Below, piece by piece: positions 43,057 to 50,930 of a stretch of DNA of 64,000 nt. The DNA comes from Bacteroidota bacterium (GTDB lineage Bacteria; Bacteroidota; Ignavibacteria; Kapaibacteriales; Kapaibacteriaceae), in assembly GCA_018266735.1 (NCBI GenBank), contig JAFDZT010000004.1:951728-1015727 (forward strand), read 5' to 3'. Below the pieces are notes generated by a model. That model was not told the DNA's origin. It ran no database searches and saw nothing but the letters and a program-made list of their open reading frames with translations. Both the position numbers and the translations under genes were made by a program. Numbering within the stretch: position 1 is the first letter of the stretch; every line of letters begins with the position of its first letter.

Positions 43057-43073
43057 ATGGGCAATCCGCCCAT
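43057..43073 (-). promoter_or_regulatory. attenuator-like hairpin in the rimP leader
   Basis: On the minus strand ATGGGC pairs with GCCCAT across a 5-base loop, followed by six T. This is a small intrinsic terminator placed between the putative promoter (43089-43096) and the rimP start at 43036. An AAGGAGG sequence sits just upstream of the stem. Confidence 0.5.
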
Positions 43074-43088
43074 CCTCCTTACCAGCCA

Positions 43089-43096
43089 CGAATATA
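43089..43096 (-). promoter_or_regulatory. putative promoter -7 box for the rimP-pnp operon
   Basis: TATATTCG on the minus strand matches TAnnTT(T/C)G, the same as the box before the CNNM gene. It lies about 53 bases before the rimP start. Confidence 0.45.
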
Positions 43097-43128
43097 GGAA
43101 GAAATCCACATAGGTGAAACCGTTTTCG

Positions 43129-43136
43129 TAGTTTCG
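43129..43136 (+). promoter_or_regulatory. putative promoter -7 box for the acyl-CoA dehydrogenase
   Basis: TAGTTTCG fits TAnnTT(T/C)G and lies 44 bases before the ATG at 43181. Confidence 0.4.
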
Positions 43137-43180
43137 CTGTTCAGGCGGACAACACCATTCAACCCTTACGGATAGCGGCC

Positions 43181-44347
43181 ATGGCCTTCCAACACCCAGA
43201 CTATTTGAACATCGATGAACTTCTGACCGACGAGGAGAAACTGGTCCGTCAAGCCGTTGGCGACTTCGTCGACAATGAGGTGCTCCCCATTATCGAACAT
43301 CACGCTCGCCAAGGGTCGTTTCCGATGCATTTGGTCGAAAAAATGGCCGAAATGGGCGTATTTGGGGTCACTTTGCCCACAGAATACGGTGGAGCGGGCC
43401 TGAACAACATCTGCTATGGTCTTGCCATGCAGGAGCTCGAGCGCGGCGATTCAGGCGTTCGCTCCTTCGCCTCGGTTCAAAGCTCCCTTGTGATGTACCC
43501 CATCTATACGTACGGCTCCGAAGAGCAACGTCGCAAGTGGCTTCCCCGCCTGGCTGCCGGGAAGGCCATCGGATGCTTCGGTCTTACCGAGCCCGACGCC
43601 GGATCGAACCCCGCCGGCATGGTCACCAATGCCAAGAAGATCGACGGTGGCTTCCTCCTGAATGGCGCCAAGATGTGGATCACCAACGGCACCTTGGCCG
43701 ATGTGGCCGTTGTCTGGGCCAAGCTCGACGGCGTGGTCCGCGGCTTCCTGGTCGAAAAGGGTATGAAGGGCTTCACGGCCCCCGAAATGAAGGGCAAGCA
43801 CTCCCTTCGCGCCTCGGTCACCTCAGAACTGGTCTTCCAAGACGTGGAGATCCCCGAAGCGAACCTCCTTCCGGGGGTGGAAGGGTTGAAGGGACCGTTG
43901 GGCTGTCTCACGCAAGCCCGGTATGGTATCTCCTGGGGCGTGATCGGCTCGGCCATGGCCTGCTACGATTCGTCCCTCAACTATGCCAAGAGCCGCATCC
44001 AATTCGGCAAGCCGATCGCCGGCTTCCAGCTCACGCAAGAGAAGCTGGTCTATATGATCAACGAGATCACCAAGGCACAGCTCCTCTGCTGGCGCCTCGG
44101 CAAGATCAAGGACTCCGGCAACATCCGCCCACAACAAGTGTCGATGGCCAAACGCAACAACGTCGAAATGGCCCTCAACATCGCCCGCATCGCCCGCGAG
44201 ATCCACGGTGCCAATGGCATCCTGGATGAATATCCCGTGATGCGCCACGCCGCCAATCTCGAATCGGTGAAGACCTACGAAGGCACGCACGAAATGCACA
44301 CGCTGATCATCGGACAGGATATCACAGGGATCCAGGCGTTCAGCTGA
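43181..44347 (+). CDS. acyl-CoA dehydrogenase, probably glutaryl-CoA dehydrogenase
   Basis: The 388-residue FAD enzyme follows the glutaryl-CoA dehydrogenase pattern closely: HPDYLNIDELLTDEEKLVRQ, SFASVQSSLVMYPIYTYGSE, GCFGLTEPDAGSNPAGM, and the C-terminal TYEGTHEMHTLIIGQDITGI, which includes the catalytic Glu. Such enzymes dehydrogenate and decarboxylate glutaryl-CoA to crotonyl-CoA in lysine and tryptophan breakdown. Specificity should be confirmed by a full alignment. A composite repeat begins right after its stop. Confidence 0.9.
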   Translation: MAFQHPDYLNIDELLTDEEKLVRQAVGDFVDNEVLPIIEHHARQGSFPMHLVEKMAEMGVFGVTLPTEYGGAGLNNICYGLAMQELERGDSGVRSFASVQSSLVMYPIYTYGSEEQRRKWLPRLAAGKAIGCFGLTEPDAGSNPAGMVTNAKKIDGGFLLNGAKMWITNGTLADVAVVWAKLDGVVRGFLVEKGMKGFTAPEMKGKHSLRASVTSELVFQDVEIPEANLLPGVEGLKGPLGCLTQARYGISWGVIGSAMACYDSSLNYAKSRIQFGKPIAGFQLTQEKLVYMINEITKAQLLCWRLGKIKDSGNIRPQQVSMAKRNNVEMALNIARIAREIHGANGILDEYPVMRHAANLESVKTYEGTHEMHTLIIGQDITGIQAFS

Positions 44348-44348
44348 A

Positions 44349-44461
44349 GACACGGAGTGGGACACTAGCGTGGGACACTTCGTGGGACACTTCGTGGGAT
44401 TCTTGATTCGTTGATTGGATCCTGTATTCTTGATCATGTATTCTCTTCCGATCTCTTCGCC
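44349..44461 (+). repeat. composite repeat (family 1 then family 2) between acyl-CoA dehydrogenase and DinB genes
   Basis: Family 1 units: GGA-GTGGGACAC-TAGC-GTGGGACAC-TTC-GTGGGACAC-TTC-GTGGG. Family 2 then follows: ATTCTTGATTCGTTGATTGG, ATCCTGTATTCTTGATCATG and TATTCTCTTCCGATCTCTTC. It fills the whole space from the stop to the next start codon. Confidence 0.9.
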
Positions 44462-44462
44462 T

Positions 44463-44951
44463 ATGCTCTTCCCCGAATACTACGCCCGCTACGTCAGCCA
44501 CGTTCGTGGTGATGTGTTCGACATGCTGCAACAGCAAGTGGATGAGTGCGCCACGTACCTCACGCTGACGGAGGAAGTGGCCATGCACCGCTATGCGCCG
44601 GGCAAATGGAGTGTGAAGGAGTTGCTTGGACATCTATGCGACACGGAGCGTGTGTTCGCCTATCGTGCCCTGATGTTCGCACGCGGAAGTACGGATCCGA
44701 TCCCAGGTTTCGAGGAGAATGAGTTCGTCAAGGCGGCAGGGTTCGATCGTCGCACGGTGTACGACATCGTTTCCGAACTGCACAGTGTGCGTGCATCCAA
44801 CCTTGCATTGTTCCAGTCGTTCACCGATGCCGACATGCTCAAAACCGGCATTGCGAACGGACAGGCCATCTCCGTGAATGCCATCGTGTACATCGTGGCC
44901 GGACATGCCTTCCACCATGCCACCATCCTCCATGAGCGCTACCTTGTTTGA
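44463..44951 (+). CDS. DinB-like (DinB_2) family protein
   Basis: The 162-residue protein has the four-helix DinB fold with the three metal-binding histidines: HLCDTERVFAYRA near the start, and GHAFHHATILHERYL near the end. KWSVKELLGHLCDTE and DRRTVYDIVSELHSVRASN are also family features. Members are thiol-S-transferase-like or unknown in function. The start is taken at 44463; an ATG at 44436 lies within the repeat. No ribosome site is seen in front of either. Confidence 0.85.
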   Translation: MLFPEYYARYVSHVRGDVFDMLQQQVDECATYLTLTEEVAMHRYAPGKWSVKELLGHLCDTERVFAYRALMFARGSTDPIPGFEENEFVKAAGFDRRTVYDIVSELHSVRASNLALFQSFTDADMLKTGIANGQAISVNAIVYIVAGHAFHHATILHERYLV

Positions 44952-44982
44952 AACGGCGAGAACACTCGGACCGATTTTGCTG

Positions 44983-45013
44983 TAATTTCGAACGCCCTGC
45001 TCAGCGGGGCGTT
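44983..45013 (+). promoter_or_regulatory. kup leader: TAATTTCG box and GC-rich hairpin
   Basis: TAATTTCG at 44983-44990 fits the -7 pattern. It is followed at 44991-45013 by AACGCCC pairing with GGGCGTT, then TGTTGTTT. The hairpin could be a DinB terminator or part of the kup leader; sequence alone cannot separate the two. Confidence 0.4.
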
Positions 45014-45039
45014 GTTGTTTCAGAACGCAAGGGTCCTTC

Positions 45040-46935
45040 ATGGACGCCGAACAGACCGAGGGCAAGAGCGCAACGTCGCGCCTGCTTGCCCTCACCATTG
45101 GCGCTATTGGCGTCGTCTATGGCGACATCGGAACGTCGCCCCTGTACTCGCTCAAAGAGTGCTTCTCTGAACACTACAATCTTCATGCTCAAGAGTCCGA
45201 GGTCTTCGGCATTCTGTCGTTGATCTTCTGGTCGCTCACGATCGTGATCTGCGTGAAGTACCTTGCCTTGATCATGCGCTTCGACAACAAAGGCGAAGGC
45301 GGCATCCTTGCGTTGATGGAGTTGGTGAGCAAGCGAACGAATGGCTTTGCTCGCATGACGTTCATCTTTGCTGTTGGCATTTTCGGTGCTGCGCTGTTGT
45401 ATGGCGATGGGATCATCACCCCTGCGATCTCCGTGCTCTCTGCCGTCGAAGGATTGAAGGTGGCCGCGCCATCCCTTGAATCGGTGGTGTTGCCGATCAC
45501 GCTTACGATTCTCTTCGGTCTGTTCTTCATTCAGAAGTATGGCACCGGCGGAGTGGGTCGCATCTTCGGTCCGTTCATGACGTTTTGGTTCGTCCTCATT
45601 GCCGTGCTCGGTCTGATCAGTCTTGTCCAAACACCGCATGTGCTGATGGCCGTGAACCCATGGTATGCCGTGCAGTTCTTCATGCATCACGACATCCGCG
45701 CCTTCCTTGTGCTTGGCTCGGTCTTCCTTGTGATGACGGGTGGCGAGACGGTCTATGCCGACATGGGACACTTCGGCAAGAAACCCATCCGTCGCGGTTG
45801 GTTCATCCTCGTCTTTCCGGCACTTGTCCTGAACTACTTCGGACAAGGCGCTCTTCTGCTTCGCGAAGGATCGAACAAGGCCGTTGTTGCCGATCCGTTC
45901 TTCCACATGGTACCAACGTGGGGCGTCATTCCCCTTGTGATCGTGGCGGCCTTTGCTACGGTCGTGGCCTCGCAGGCCGTGATCAGCGGCGCCTTCTCGC
46001 TCACGTGGCAGGCTCTGCAGCTCGGGTATCTGCCGCGACTGAAGGTCATGCACACCAGTCATGAAGAGCGCGGACAGATCTATCTGCCCACGGTGAACTG
46101 GGTCTTGTTCCTTTCGACGGTGTTGCTTGTTGTCGTCTTCAAGACCTCGGGCGCACTCGCCGCCGCCTATGGTATCGCTGTCACCACGACCATGGTGATC
46201 ACCACAATGCTCGCCTACTTCGCCATGCGTCGACTCTTCAATTGGAATCGCACGGTGGCAGCATCGATCGCAAGTGTGCTCCTGGTGATCGACGGATCGT
46301 TCTTCATCGCCAACGTCTTCAAGTTCAAAGATGGCGGCTATGTACCGGTGATGATGGCCGCTGCAACGTACCTCGTGATGGTCACGTGGCATCGTGGACG
46401 TGGCATTCTTCGTGATGCCATTCACAAACGCAATCAATCGGTGGATCAGATCCTCAAGGACGAGATCGACATGTACTGCATCGTCCCCGGGACGGCGTTG
46501 TACATGACAGGCTATCAGGATGTCGCACCACCAGCGCTGATCTCCAATCTTCGATACAATCGAAGTCGACATGAGACCATGATCCTCCTCACCGTCAGCG
46601 TGAAGACCGTATCGCACATCGAACACGAAGGTCGCTTCGAAGTGATGCCCATGGAGAAGGGCTTCTACAAGGTCATCCTCAGCTATGGCTTCATGGACCA
46701 GCTCAACCTCCTCGACGACCTCATGTATCTCCCCGAGTTCGACGTTCCCGTCGACATCACCGACGCCGTCTTCGTCCTCGGCAACGAGTCGCTCTCCATC
46801 AAACAGGAAGGCGGCATGGTCCGATGGCGCAAGGAGATCTTCGCCTTCATGCACCGCAACTCACGCACACCGGTGAAATACTTCGGCATCCCTGTCAAGC
46901 GGGCGCTGGAGGTGGGGTCGCATATAGAGATCTAA
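45040..46935 (+). CDS. kup: KUP-type potassium uptake transporter
   Basis: The 631-residue inner-membrane protein has about 12 transmembrane helices in the first 430 residues and a cytoplasmic C-terminal tail. It begins with the conserved LTIGAIGVVYGDIGTSPLY and contains GGILALMELV, YGDGIITPAISVLSAVEG, GGETVYADMGHFG and QAVISGAFSLTWQALQLGYL. It transports K+ with H+. Family 1 repeats begin directly after its stop codon. Confidence 0.96.
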   Translation: MDAEQTEGKSATSRLLALTIGAIGVVYGDIGTSPLYSLKECFSEHYNLHAQESEVFGILSLIFWSLTIVICVKYLALIMRFDNKGEGGILALMELVSKRTNGFARMTFIFAVGIFGAALLYGDGIITPAISVLSAVEGLKVAAPSLESVVLPITLTILFGLFFIQKYGTGGVGRIFGPFMTFWFVLIAVLGLISLVQTPHVLMAVNPWYAVQFFMHHDIRAFLVLGSVFLVMTGGETVYADMGHFGKKPIRRGWFILVFPALVLNYFGQGALLLREGSNKAVVADPFFHMVPTWGVIPLVIVAAFATVVASQAVISGAFSLTWQALQLGYLPRLKVMHTSHEERGQIYLPTVNWVLFLSTVLLVVVFKTSGALAAAYGIAVTTTMVITTMLAYFAMRRLFNWNRTVAASIASVLLVIDGSFFIANVFKFKDGGYVPVMMAAATYLVMVTWHRGRGILRDAIHKRNQSVDQILKDEIDMYCIVPGTALYMTGYQDVAPPALISNLRYNRSRHETMILLTVSVKTVSHIEHEGRFEVMPMEKGFYKVILSYGFMDQLNLLDDLMYLPEFDVPVDITDAVFVLGNESLSIKQEGGMVRWRKEIFAFMHRNSRTPVKYFGIPVKRALEVGSHIEI

Positions 46936-47213
46936 CTTCGTGGGACACTTCGTGGGACACTTCGTGGGACACTTCGTGGGACACTAGCGTGGGACACTGC
47001 GTGGGACACTGCGTGGGACACTTCGTGGGACACGGAGTGGGACACTTCGTGGGACACTTCGTGGGACACTTCGTGGGACACTAGCGTGGGACACTGCGTG
47101 GGACACTGCGTGGGACACTTCGTGGGACACGGAGTGGGACACTGTGTGGGACACTAGCGTGGGACACTGTGTGGGACACTAGCGTGGGACACTGCGTGGA
47201 CACGGAGTGCAGT
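46936..47213 (+). repeat. family 1 tandem array, 22 units with eight-unit higher-order repeat
   Basis: Twenty-two copies of GTGGGACAC (one shortened) are separated by linkers TTC, TAGC, TGC, GGA or TGT. In order these read TTC TTC TTC TAGC TGC TGC TTC GGA, then the same eight again, then TGT TAGC TGT TAGC TGC GGA. The eight-unit block is 97 bases. The array begins at the kup stop and ends where the family 2 sequence starts. Confidence 0.95.
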
Positions 47214-47361
47214 TATGTATATCTTGATTCAATCATTGGATTCTGTATTCTTGATTCTGTATCCCTCTTCTGATTTCTTTCCCCTCCCACCCTTCTCCTG
47301 CCTTCCCCTCGTCACATTCTCCCCCTTGCATGCCCCATCCTTCACACAAAGGAGATGGACC

Positions 47362-47832
47362 ATGTCAGTGCAAAGCTTGCGCATCTATGTTCTTGCGCAG
47401 CACATCAATTCAAGGGTGACGACGCAGGTTCTCTCGTGGACGTACTTGCATCAACAGACCTTGGGGAAGCAGATCCTTCGATCGGCCGATTCGATCACGA
47501 ATAACATCAGCGAAGGATATGCTCGTGTTCGAACTGGCGAGCGTCTTCAGCTGCTATGGTACGCCGAGGGCTCCATTCAGGAAACCAAGAATGGCGTTCG
47601 GCGCTGCGTGCAACGGAGGATCCTCGACGAGAAGGCTGGGAACGAACTCGAGACGCAACTCACACGACTCTCGATCTCGTTGATCGAATTCATGCATGCT
47701 ATCCTCGTAAAGGATCCGGAGTACAACGGACCCTATCGTCGGAAGGTGGAAGAGCGGAGGGCGTGGAGGAGGAAAGGAAGAAAGGAATCTGAAGAGGAAC
47801 TCAGAATCGAGGACACAGAATCCAATGATTGA
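47362..47832 (+). CDS. four-helix-bundle protein, S23/IVP family
   Basis: The 156-residue protein starts at the ATG at 47362 behind a clear AAAGGAG. The pattern LGKQILRSADSITNNISEGY and the GSIQETKNGVRRCVQR helix match the S23/intervening-sequence protein family of four-helix bundles, which includes ORFs within 23S rRNA intervening sequences and the Avd proteins of retroelements. No rRNA or reverse transcriptase lies nearby. Its last codons (ELRIEDTESND) are encoded by the reverse family 2 repeat, so the 3' end has been shaped by the repeat. Confidence 0.85.
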   Translation: MSVQSLRIYVLAQHINSRVTTQVLSWTYLHQQTLGKQILRSADSITNNISEGYARVRTGERLQLLWYAEGSIQETKNGVRRCVQRRILDEKAGNELETQLTRLSISLIEFMHAILVKDPEYNGPYRRKVEERRAWRRKGRKESEEELRIEDTESND

Positions 47833-47923
47833 ATCAGGTGAGACATCATTGCACTCCGTGTCCCACGCAGTGTCCCACGCAGTGTCCCACGCAGTGTCCC
47901 ACGCTAGTGTCCCACGAAGTGCT
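47785..47923 (-). repeat. inverted composite repeat (families 2 and 1) after the S23 gene
   Basis: Read on the minus strand: TTC, then five GTGGGACAC units with linkers TAGC, TGC, TGC, TGC and GGA, then GTGCAATGATGT, TTGATTCAATCATTGGATTC (first base C in this copy), CTGTGTCCTCGATTCTG and CTCTTC. It ends one base from the stop codon of the minus-strand barrel gene. Confidence 0.9.
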
Positions 47924-47924
47924 C

Positions 47925-48635
47925 TTAAAACAGCACCCCTGCACTAATACTCACGCCCCCGTTGCTGAGCCAACTGTACTGACTTGCAGAGGCGGGGGCG
48001 GAGCGGACGATGTATTTGACGTCGAAGAGAAGGCGAGTGTCGCCCAAGGGGAGGGAGAGACCTGCATTGAGCGTTGCGCCGCCACCCCACGATGTTGGGA
48101 AATCCTCTGATGATGTCTTTGGCTCGGGCCATCCCGTAACGCCGCGGTAGTCGTCGGTTTGCGATGCAGAGATCGTGCGATCGAAGAACCCACCGAGTCC
48201 GATCATGAGCGCGCTGCCGCTTGAATCAAGCCGTGCGATGGGAAAATGCGCAGATGCTTCGAAGACCACGGCATTGGCAGAGATGGACGAGAGGATCTTC
48301 TCTGTTGAACTCGATCCACTTCCACCACCACCGGGTGTGACCACCGGTTTGAGATTCGGCGCGGGTTGCTGGAAGTCCGCCTGTTCTGTGCGATACGTGA
48401 GCGATGTGCGGATCTGGATCGTGCGCTTTGTCTCGAGCATCCACTGCAGACCGATGTTCAATCGCTGTGGACCCGACGTGAACGTCACATCATCTGGCGC
48501 GTTCACGTCAATGGTGTAGGCGAACGTCGGGCCCAAGAACCACGGAGCGGCGGCAACGACCGGAGCAGCCGACAAACAGGTCATGAACACGGTGCAGGCA
48601 ATGAACGAAGAGACGGCGGAGAGGAAGCGCGTCAT
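47925..48635 (-). CDS. outer-membrane beta-barrel protein, unknown function
   Basis: The 236-residue protein has a signal peptide (FLSAVSSFIACTVFMTC then LSAAPVVA) and alternating hydrophobic strands such as GPTFAYTIDVNAP, SLTYRTEQADFQQ and LSLPLGDTRLLFDVKYIV, and ends in a hydrophobic SISAGVLF, the aromatic C-terminus used by the BAM machinery. A Gly/Ser-rich loop (GGGGSGSSS) lies in the middle. It follows a second barrel gene by 27 bases, so the two may be co-expressed. Confidence 0.8.
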   Translation of the reverse strand: MTRFLSAVSSFIACTVFMTCLSAAPVVAAAPWFLGPTFAYTIDVNAPDDVTFTSGPQRLNIGLQWMLETKRTIQIRTSLTYRTEQADFQQPAPNLKPVVTPGGGGSGSSSTEKILSSISANAVVFEASAHFPIARLDSSGSALMIGLGGFFDRTISASQTDDYRGVTGWPEPKTSSEDFPTSWGGGATLNAGLSLPLGDTRLLFDVKYIVRSAPASASQYSWLSNGGVSISAGVLF

Positions 48636-48662
48636 GCTGTGAGATCCGATCAAGATGTCGTG

Positions 48663-49340
48663 TTAGAATCCAAATTGATAGCCAATGCCGGCCGAGATGC
48701 CGCGGTCGTAGAACTTCGTTGCTGCGCCCGTGTTATCGATGTTCGAGATCGCATAGTCGTAGCTCACACCGAACGTCAACGCACCAGGGCCCATCTTCCA
48801 ATCGAAGCCAACGCCGATCTTCGGTCCCCAGTTGAGTGCATTCACATTGTCCGACTTGATGTCTGTTTCCGAGGTTTGTGGACTTCCTCCACCGATCGTG
48901 GTCGTGACCTTTGACGTACCACTCATGAACGACCCCAGGAAGACACCTCCATACAACCGTGGACGGAAGCCACCGTCGCACATCTCCGCGAAATACCACG
49001 CGGCGGTCACGTCAAAGCTCAAGTAATTCCGCATCTCCTTATAGTCCGTTGAGGAGAAAGCACTCGACGTGCTCTGAGCGGAGCCTCGTTGCTCGTAGCG
49101 GACCCCCAACTGCAAGTTCGATGTTTCGCAGAGATAGTATCGAGCATCAAGGCCGGCAGAGATGCCCATCGCCGAAGACCAACCGTCTGTTGATGGATCT
49201 GTTGTGACCGAACCATAGGTGATGCCCGCATATGGTCCAGCCGAGAAGGAACCGGTGCTGAACATCGGTGGCGGTTCAACTGCGAACGATCGGCTCGCAC
49301 ACACAATGCATAGCGCAAGTAGGGTGATGATGCGTTTCAT
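48663..49340 (-). CDS. outer-membrane beta-barrel protein, unknown function
   Basis: The 225-residue protein starts MKRIITLLALCIVCASRSFA at 49340, a signal peptide. It has paired strands (GPYAGITYGSVTTD, ARYYLCETSNLQLGVRYEQR, YLSFDVTAAWYFAE) and ends FYDRGISAGIGYQFGF, with the terminal Phe typical of outer-membrane barrels of the PorT/OmpW kind. A hairpin with a T tract lies in its leader. Confidence 0.8.
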   Translation of the reverse strand: MKRIITLLALCIVCASRSFAVEPPPMFSTGSFSAGPYAGITYGSVTTDPSTDGWSSAMGISAGLDARYYLCETSNLQLGVRYEQRGSAQSTSSAFSSTDYKEMRNYLSFDVTAAWYFAEMCDGGFRPRLYGGVFLGSFMSGTSKVTTTIGGGSPQTSETDIKSDNVNALNWGPKIGVGFDWKMGPGALTFGVSYDYAISNIDNTGAATKFYDRGISAGIGYQFGF

Positions 49341-49661
49341 ACGACTGCCCCTCGAAAGAATGCAACACAAACAAAAACGGTCGCCATGGTTGTTCATGGC
49401 GACCGCAATTTAATGCCGATATGATGACAAAGTTCACCTATGCTGTGCTTGCACGCAGAATGTTCCCTACGAGAATGTTCTTTACTGTGGCTCATTACAA
49501 GACCTATCCATTGCAGTACGATTGCAGTGCTTTGTTACCTAGGGCATTCTCACCGACAGCATACTTTTGGCCCTACGAGCATGAGCAGCTCGTGTATTGA
49601 ACGGCCAAACTCTTGGTCGAAGGAATCGAACGATGATCCTGAACGAACTGGTACTGGTCTT
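49341..49661. other. 320-base gap: leader hairpin and a promoter-like box, no gene seen
   Basis: This gap between divergent genes contains the hairpin at 49373-49405 (minus T tract) and, on the plus strand, TACTTTTG at 49562-49569, an exact TAnnTTTG match about 93 bases before the next ATG. I see no open frame with a ribosome site and no repeat of families 1-3. Confidence 0.5.
49373..49405 (-). terminator. hairpin with T tract in the leader of the barrel gene
   Basis: CGGTCGCCATG pairs with CATGGCGACCG across GTTGTT; on the minus strand it is followed by TTTTTG. It lies 32 bases before the barrel ATG at 49340. No minus-strand gene lies upstream to be terminated within 1.5 kb, so an attenuator is possible. 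Confidence 0.55.
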
Positions 49662-50867
49662 ATGCAAGTCACAAAGGTCAACTACTGCGCAACGCGCACC
49701 TTGCTCATCGCACTCTTAGCTTCCCTCACCTTGGTCATGTTCAGCATGACGCTTAGTGCACAAGCGTTTCCAGAACCCTACAAAGCGGAAAGGATCCTCC
49801 ATGGCGCCGCCACTGTAGGCACACATGCTGTAGCCTGGAGTGTTCCCATCGACGCGTACGTGCTCAGTAGTCACTCGGGAGACATTGCTCCGTTCTACCA
49901 TGCCTCCGGCCTCCTTTTCACCGTCCCAACCGTTACAATCGACTCCGTCGTCTCAGTACGTCTTCGCACGGCTGCAGAGTGCTGGAACTTCAGTGCCTCG
50001 TACCAATCACCGACGAACGTTGTGGTTTGGGCGAAACCATCCATCCTCATTCAGTCTCCGTTGACCTCAGGTATCGACAGTGTTCGTCTGCTCGCCGGTG
50101 ATCTATGGCGCGTCCGGGTAGGGCAAGGACTTGCATTGGACTACTTCGAGGCACTCGGTGCAAGTGTTCGCCTGGTGACGGGCAAAGTTGGGGTCGAGGC
50201 GACAACGATCGGGTACGGATGGACCGGATCCGACGACATCTACACGATGTCGGTGCAGTACGACTCTACAGTACGGTTCAACGGTTTCATGAACTTCGGC
50301 GGATCGTTTCCCAATGCCCTTGCCTCAGGAACTGGTCACTATCTCCTATCAGTGGATGTCCAGAAGCAGTTCAATGAACTGTTGCTCTACACAGAGGCGG
50401 GTGTTGGTCAAGGCGGCGTTGCCTTACTCGGTGGAGCCACTTATACCTTTCGCACACCAACCACTTTTTGCGCATTGCATGCCGAGGGACGCATCTACCC
50501 GTCCGGATTTTTCCCCGCCCCAGTCAACGACAGCGGCTACACGAGCAATCGCTATCCGTACTTCAACTCCGTGACAGCACTAGACAAGCCGGTAATGACA
50601 TACAGGAATTTTGCGAAACGCTTACAAGGACTCTATCTACGTCTGACGTTTCGGCAATCCATCGCCGGCCCGCTCATCGTTGGGACAGACACGGAGTACT
50701 TTCGAAACCTGTATACAGACACCTATATAGGCCTTGCCTTCGGCGAAGGTGCGGAGATCAGCGTCGGCTATATGAACAAAACCTTTGAGCTGTATGATCC
50801 GACGACCTTCGCCCCAATGTTCACCAACGAACCTATGATCCTGTTGCGATGTAGGACGCGCCTGTAA
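49662..50867 (+). CDS. secreted or outer-membrane protein, unknown function
   Basis: About 401 residues from the ATG at 49662. The N-terminus RTLLIALLASLTLVMFSMTL then SAQAFPEP is a signal peptide; the longer frame to 49440 shows no such start. The mature protein is beta-rich with many aromatic strands (GATYTFRTPTTFCALHAEGR, GLYLRLTFRQSIAGPLIVG, YTDTYIGLAFGEGAEISVGY) and ends in RCRTRL rather than an aromatic residue. I do not recognise a family. A perfect palindrome follows the stop. Confidence 0.75.
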   Translation: MQVTKVNYCATRTLLIALLASLTLVMFSMTLSAQAFPEPYKAERILHGAATVGTHAVAWSVPIDAYVLSSHSGDIAPFYHASGLLFTVPTVTIDSVVSVRLRTAAECWNFSASYQSPTNVVVWAKPSILIQSPLTSGIDSVRLLAGDLWRVRVGQGLALDYFEALGASVRLVTGKVGVEATTIGYGWTGSDDIYTMSVQYDSTVRFNGFMNFGGSFPNALASGTGHYLLSVDVQKQFNELLLYTEAGVGQGGVALLGGATYTFRTPTTFCALHAEGRIYPSGFFPAPVNDSGYTSNRYPYFNSVTALDKPVMTYRNFAKRLQGLYLRLTFRQSIAGPLIVGTDTEYFRNLYTDTYIGLAFGEGAEISVGYMNKTFELYDPTTFAPMFTNEPMILLRCRTRL

Positions 50868-50873
50868 ATGAGC

Positions 50874-50903
50874 GCGGCCGTCGTGGATATCCACGACGGC
50901 CGC
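50874..50903. terminator. 30-base perfect palindrome between convergent genes
   Basis: GCGGCCGTCGTGGAT is followed directly by its exact complement. It lies 6 bases past the plus-strand stop and 27 bases past the htrA stop on the other strand. There is no T tract, but its position between two convergent genes suits a two-way terminator. Confidence 0.6.
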
Positions 50904-50930
50904 ATATACGCTGAGTATCGAGGTGCCCCG

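Larger units (their letters stand above)
46936..47923. mobile_element. proposed repeat-bounded element carrying the S23 gene
   Basis: The S23 gene is flanked by inverted copies of the same composite: family 1 then family 2 on the left (46936-47290), family 2 then family 1 on the right (47785-47923). The arms near 47190-47285 and 47785-47880 match over about 90 bases with some mismatches. The total span is about 988 bases. No transposase is present, so mobility, if real, would rely on the S23 protein or on an enzyme in trans. The element call is inference. Confidence 0.45.

Noticed and set aside
43050..43081. Leader peptide MGGLPIFC before rimP
   Set aside because: The ATG touches the AAGGAGG directly, too close for initiation, and the frame is part of the hairpin.
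46936..47213. CRISPR array
   Set aside because: The unit is 12-13 bases with 3-4 base linkers from a small set; there are no spacers of 25-40 bases and no cas genes.
47362..47832. Diversity-generating retroelement
   Set aside because: The S23 protein is related in fold to Avd, but no reverse transcriptase and no template/variable repeat pair are found in the window.
47200..47930. Intervening sequence in 23S rRNA
   Set aside because: The S23 gene family fits, but the flanks are kup and a barrel gene, not rRNA.
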